Shown here piece after piece: positions 33,491-35,270 of a stretch of DNA of 35,270 nt. Each line of letters begins with the position of its first letter. The first letter of the stretch is position 1. Position numbers and translations under genes: made by a program. Source of the DNA: JBKEDH01 sp047975295 (GTDB taxonomy: Bacteria; Bacteroidota; Bacteroidia; Flavobacteriales; Flavobacteriaceae); contig JBKEDH010000050.1 in NCBI GenBank assembly GCA_047975295.1, positions 1-35,270 on the forward strand, read 5' to 3'. The notes under the pieces were generated by a model, which was not told the origin of the DNA, did not search any database, and worked only from the letters and a program-made list of their open reading frames with translations.

Positions 33491-34324
33491 ATGGGAACGG
33501 TTGAGGAGAAACATAAAATTCTTGTTTTGGGTGCAAGCGGCTTTTTGGGAAGTGCCATTTATAAAGAGCTCTGCTCCTATTTTAACACATTCGGTACTTA
33601 TTGTACCAGTAGTACACATTACGAAAAGAATCATCATTTTTTTCAATATAATTTTGAAGAAGACGATATTTATGAAATCCTCGATATTGTAAAGCCCAGT
33701 ATTATAATATCTGCACTTCGAGGCGATTTTTCAAAACAATTTTTGGCCCATCGGCATCTGGTAGAATATGTGTTTACCAATAAAATTAAAATCTTGTTCC
33801 TATCTGGAGCCAATGTATTCGACGCATATAGTAAATTTCCCAGCTACGAACAGGATAAAACCCTAAGCAACAGTATTTTTGGTCATTTTAAAATTAAGGT
33901 AGAAAACATGTTACTGCACCTACCAAAAAGGCAAGTAGCCATTTTGCGGCTTCCCATGGTGTTTGGTGCATCATCACCAAGAATACAGGAAATGATTAAG
34001 CATATAAAAGAAAATGAACCTGTTGAAGTATTTCCCAATTTGATTATGAACGTAACTACCGATAGTCGGGTTACACAACAGATTCATTATATTATAAACC
34101 GAAATAAATCGGGTATTTTTCATTTGGGTAGCAGCGATCTGGTTCATCACGACGATTTTATAAAGGAAATCGTAAAAACGTTGGGGCTAGACAGCAAAGT
34201 GCTTTACAAACAGGTTTATACCACCAACAACGATAGGTACTTAGCAGTTTTGCCAAAATACAATCTATTGCCCAAAAATTTACAATCTTTAAGTCAAGAA
34301 ATCATTGCCGAACTAGAAGTATAA
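33491..34324 (+). CDS. RmlD-like sugar-nucleotide-binding protein lacking the catalytic Tyr
   Basis: 277 residues of the RmlD/extended SDR type. The Rossmann loop is GASGFLGSA (14-22), followed by FLSGANVFDAYSKFPSYEQDKTLS and VAILRLPMVFG. At the place of the SDR Y-x-x-x-K pair the sequence reads F130-G-H-F-K134, so the catalytic Tyr is Phe while the Lys remains. Dehydrogenase or reductase activity is therefore doubtful; a nucleotide-binding or regulatory role, as in the non-catalytic MAT2B relatives, is possible. It starts 25 bp after gcvT, probably cotranscribed. A repeat element starts directly at its stop. Confidence 0.85.
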   Translation: MGTVEEKHKILVLGASGFLGSAIYKELCSYFNTFGTYCTSSTHYEKNHHFFQYNFEEDDIYEILDIVKPSIIISALRGDFSKQFLAHRHLVEYVFTNKIKILFLSGANVFDAYSKFPSYEQDKTLSNSIFGHFKIKVENMLLHLPKRQVAILRLPMVFGASSPRIQEMIKHIKENEPVEVFPNLIMNVTTDSRVTQQIHYIINRNKSGIFHLGSSDLVHHDDFIKEIVKTLGLDSKVLYKQVYTTNNDRYLAVLPKYNLLPKNLQSLSQEIIAELEV

Positions 34325-34545
34325 TGAATTCGTTTAAACTTTTTTCAATTGGATAGAAATTGCATCTTTTTGCGTCGAAATATTTTATTTATTTTTCCAA
34401 TTCATGTCTTGCGGGCTTTCTTCGAGGTAGTTGACTCATTTTTTGTCTTTTTTCCTTCCATAGCTCTGCTATGCAACTCAAAAAAGTTTTCAACTGAACA
34501 AAAATTTTCTAATTTTCGTTTCGAGCCAAAAAGTTTAAACGTGTT
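34325..34545. repeat. Non-autonomous element with terminal inverted repeats (copy 2)
   Basis: About 220 bp with perfect 14-bp terminal repeats: CGTTTAAACTTTTT at 34331-34344 and AAAAAGTTTAAACG at 34528-34541. Inside lies a perfect palindrome, CATAGC-TCT-GCTATG (34459-34473), next to a T/C-rich strand. It shares the GTTTAAA(A/C)TTT ends and a central AGC/GCT palindrome with copy 1 at 30315-30470. It fills the gap between the RmlD-like gene and the yebC promoter. The short open frame inside it shows no protein-like features. Confidence 0.65.
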
Positions 34546-34556
34546 CAATATTTTAT

Positions 34557-34584
34557 TTTGGATAATCATATTTTTTTAAATTTG
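34557..34584 (+). promoter_or_regulatory. Predicted yebC promoter
   Basis: -33 TTTG (34557-34560) and -7 TAAATTTG (34577-34584), an exact TAnnTTTG, with a 16-bp spacer (shorter than the usual 19-21). It begins just outside the right end of the repeat element and 27 bp before the ATG. Confidence 0.5.
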
Positions 34585-34610
34585 TAACCAAAAATAAAAT
34601 CAATACTACT

Positions 34611-35270
34611 ATGGGAAGAGCTTTCGAATTTAGAAAAGCACGTAAAATGAAACGTTGGGCAGCCATGAGCAAAGCCTTTACACGTATAGGAAAAGATATT
34701 GTAATGGCAGTAAAAGAGGGCGGTCCCGACCCCGATGGCAATGCTCGTTTAAGAGCTGTTATACAAAATGCAAAGGCGGTTAACATGCCCAAAGATAATA
34801 TCGAGCGAGCCATAAAACGGGCTTCCGATAAAAATCAAGGTGATTATAAAGAAGTTATTTTTGAAGGTTATGCGCCGTACGGTATTGCTGTTTTGGTAGA
34901 AACCGCTACCGATAACAATACCCGCACTGTTGCCAATGTTCGTAGTTACTTTAATAAATGCGATGGCAGTTTGGGCACTTCGGGTTCGGTGGTCTTTATG
35001 TTCGACCATACCTGTAATTTCAGAATTAATGCTGAAGGTATAGACCCGGAAGAACTGGAACTGGAAATGATAGATTTTGGTGCCGAAGAGGTTTTTGTGG
35101 ACGATGATGGTATTTTAATCTACGCCCCTTTCGAGAGCTTTGGTGCCATTCAATCGGAATTAGAATCGAAAGGTATTGAAATATTATCGTCTGGTTTTGA
35201 GCGTATTCCGCAGGTAACCAAAACACTAACACCCGAACAAGTGGCCGATGTAGAAAAACTTCTCGAAAAG
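34611..35270 (+). CDS. YebC/PmpR-family protein (3' end beyond the window)
   Basis: The frame opens at ATG 34611 and runs 220 codons to the window edge without a stop, so it is incomplete. It begins MGRAFEFRKARKMKRWAAMSKAFTRIGKDI, then PDPDGNARLRAVIQNAKAVNMPKDNIERAIKRA, then EGYAPYGIAVLVETATDNNTRTVANVR, all typical of YebC/PmpR (usual length about 235-250, so only a short tail is missing). Members bind DNA as transcription regulators, and some have been linked to ribosomes stalled at proline stretches. It has its own promoter just after the repeat element. Confidence 0.95.
   Translation, partial: MGRAFEFRKARKMKRWAAMSKAFTRIGKDIVMAVKEGGPDPDGNARLRAVIQNAKAVNMPKDNIERAIKRASDKNQGDYKEVIFEGYAPYGIAVLVETATDNNTRTVANVRSYFNKCDGSLGTSGSVVFMFDHTCNFRINAEGIDPEELELEMIDFGAEEVFVDDDGILIYAPFESFGAIQSELESKGIEILSSGFERIPQVTKTLTPEQVADVEKLLEK

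Noticed and set aside
33176..33646. 156-codon frame on the minus strand
   Set aside because: It runs antisense across the end of gcvT and the start of the RmlD-like gene, both of which are clear; it is a shadow frame.
34349..34579. 76-codon open frame between the RmlD-like gene and yebC
   Set aside because: It lies within the inverted-repeat element, has a Phe/Ile/Ser-rich composition from the T-rich strand and shows no protein-like pattern; the element explains it.
1..35270. tRNA, rRNA, CRISPR arrays, riboswitches, intact transposases
   Set aside because: I read the intergenic regions for cloverleaf, array or known aptamer patterns and saw none; this was by eye and not a covariance-model search.

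Overview
The window looks like chromosomal DNA of a flavobacterium (Bacteroidota, most likely Flavobacteriaceae; genus not determined). It is AT-rich and its genes lack Shine-Dalgarno-like leaders. Several genes are preceded by the Bacteroidota sigma-A promoter type (-33 TTTG, -7 TAnnTTTG). Protein families typical of the phylum are present: a DUF4251 lipoprotein, a TlpA-like lipoprotein with a DUF4369-like N-terminus, a CAPSR-type sulfatase and an NrtR-type Nudix regulator. I saw no rRNA, tRNA, CRISPR array, prophage or intact transposase. The window is mostly core metabolism.

Layout. 1-1227 (-) is a ROK-family regulator. 1515-3017 (+) is a divergent TruA-like pseudouridine synthase plus a DUF2461 protein, convergent with a small unknown protein (3024-3440, -). 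3804-8492 (+) is a leucine operon, leuC-leuD-leuA/cimA-leuB, closed by a strong terminator. 8616-10777 (-) is a membrane-protein operon (VTT/DedA-like, DUF3817, YbdG-like MscS channel). 10991-14001 (-) is an NAD-themed cluster: an NrtR-like Nudix regulator, then an SPFH protein and a divergent NAD-kinase-like protein. 14072-19271 (-) holds a DUF4251 lipoprotein, a GT9 glycosyltransferase, an EamA transporter, an SF2 helicase and a secreted protein. 19525-21725 (+) holds a 2OG-Fe(II) oxygenase, a SUI1/YciH-like protein and a nucleoside phosphorylase. 21840-22904 (+) is the TlpA-like lipoprotein; it converges on nnr (NAD(P)HX repair, 23010-24560, -) across a perfect 21-bp inverted-repeat terminator. 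24711-30300 (+) is the threonine operon: leader peptide, attenuator, thrA, thrB, a lipoprotein gene, thrC. Then come a sulfatase lipoprotein, gcvT, an RmlD-like protein lacking the catalytic Tyr, and the 5' part of a YebC-family gene running off the window.

Two regulatory signals stand out. (1) Before thrA there is an unannotated 35-residue ORF ending in a Thr/Ile-rich run, followed by an intrinsic terminator 33 bp before the thrA start: a complete thrL-like attenuator. (2) The promoters of the Nudix regulator and of the SPFH/NAD-kinase-like operon share a 21-bp inverted repeat (consensus TTTGCGT-N7-ACGCAAA) overlapping the -7 box, with 21 of 24 bases identical across the extended site. This points to one regulon of an NrtR-like repressor, an SPFH scaffold and an NAD-kinase-like enzyme, which is the best candidate here for an undescribed system. 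A weaker third site sits at the dedA-like promoter.

Two short elements bounded by terminal inverted repeats (30315-30470 and 34325-34545), plus a solo end between thrA and thrB, look like copies of a non-autonomous interspersed repeat family.
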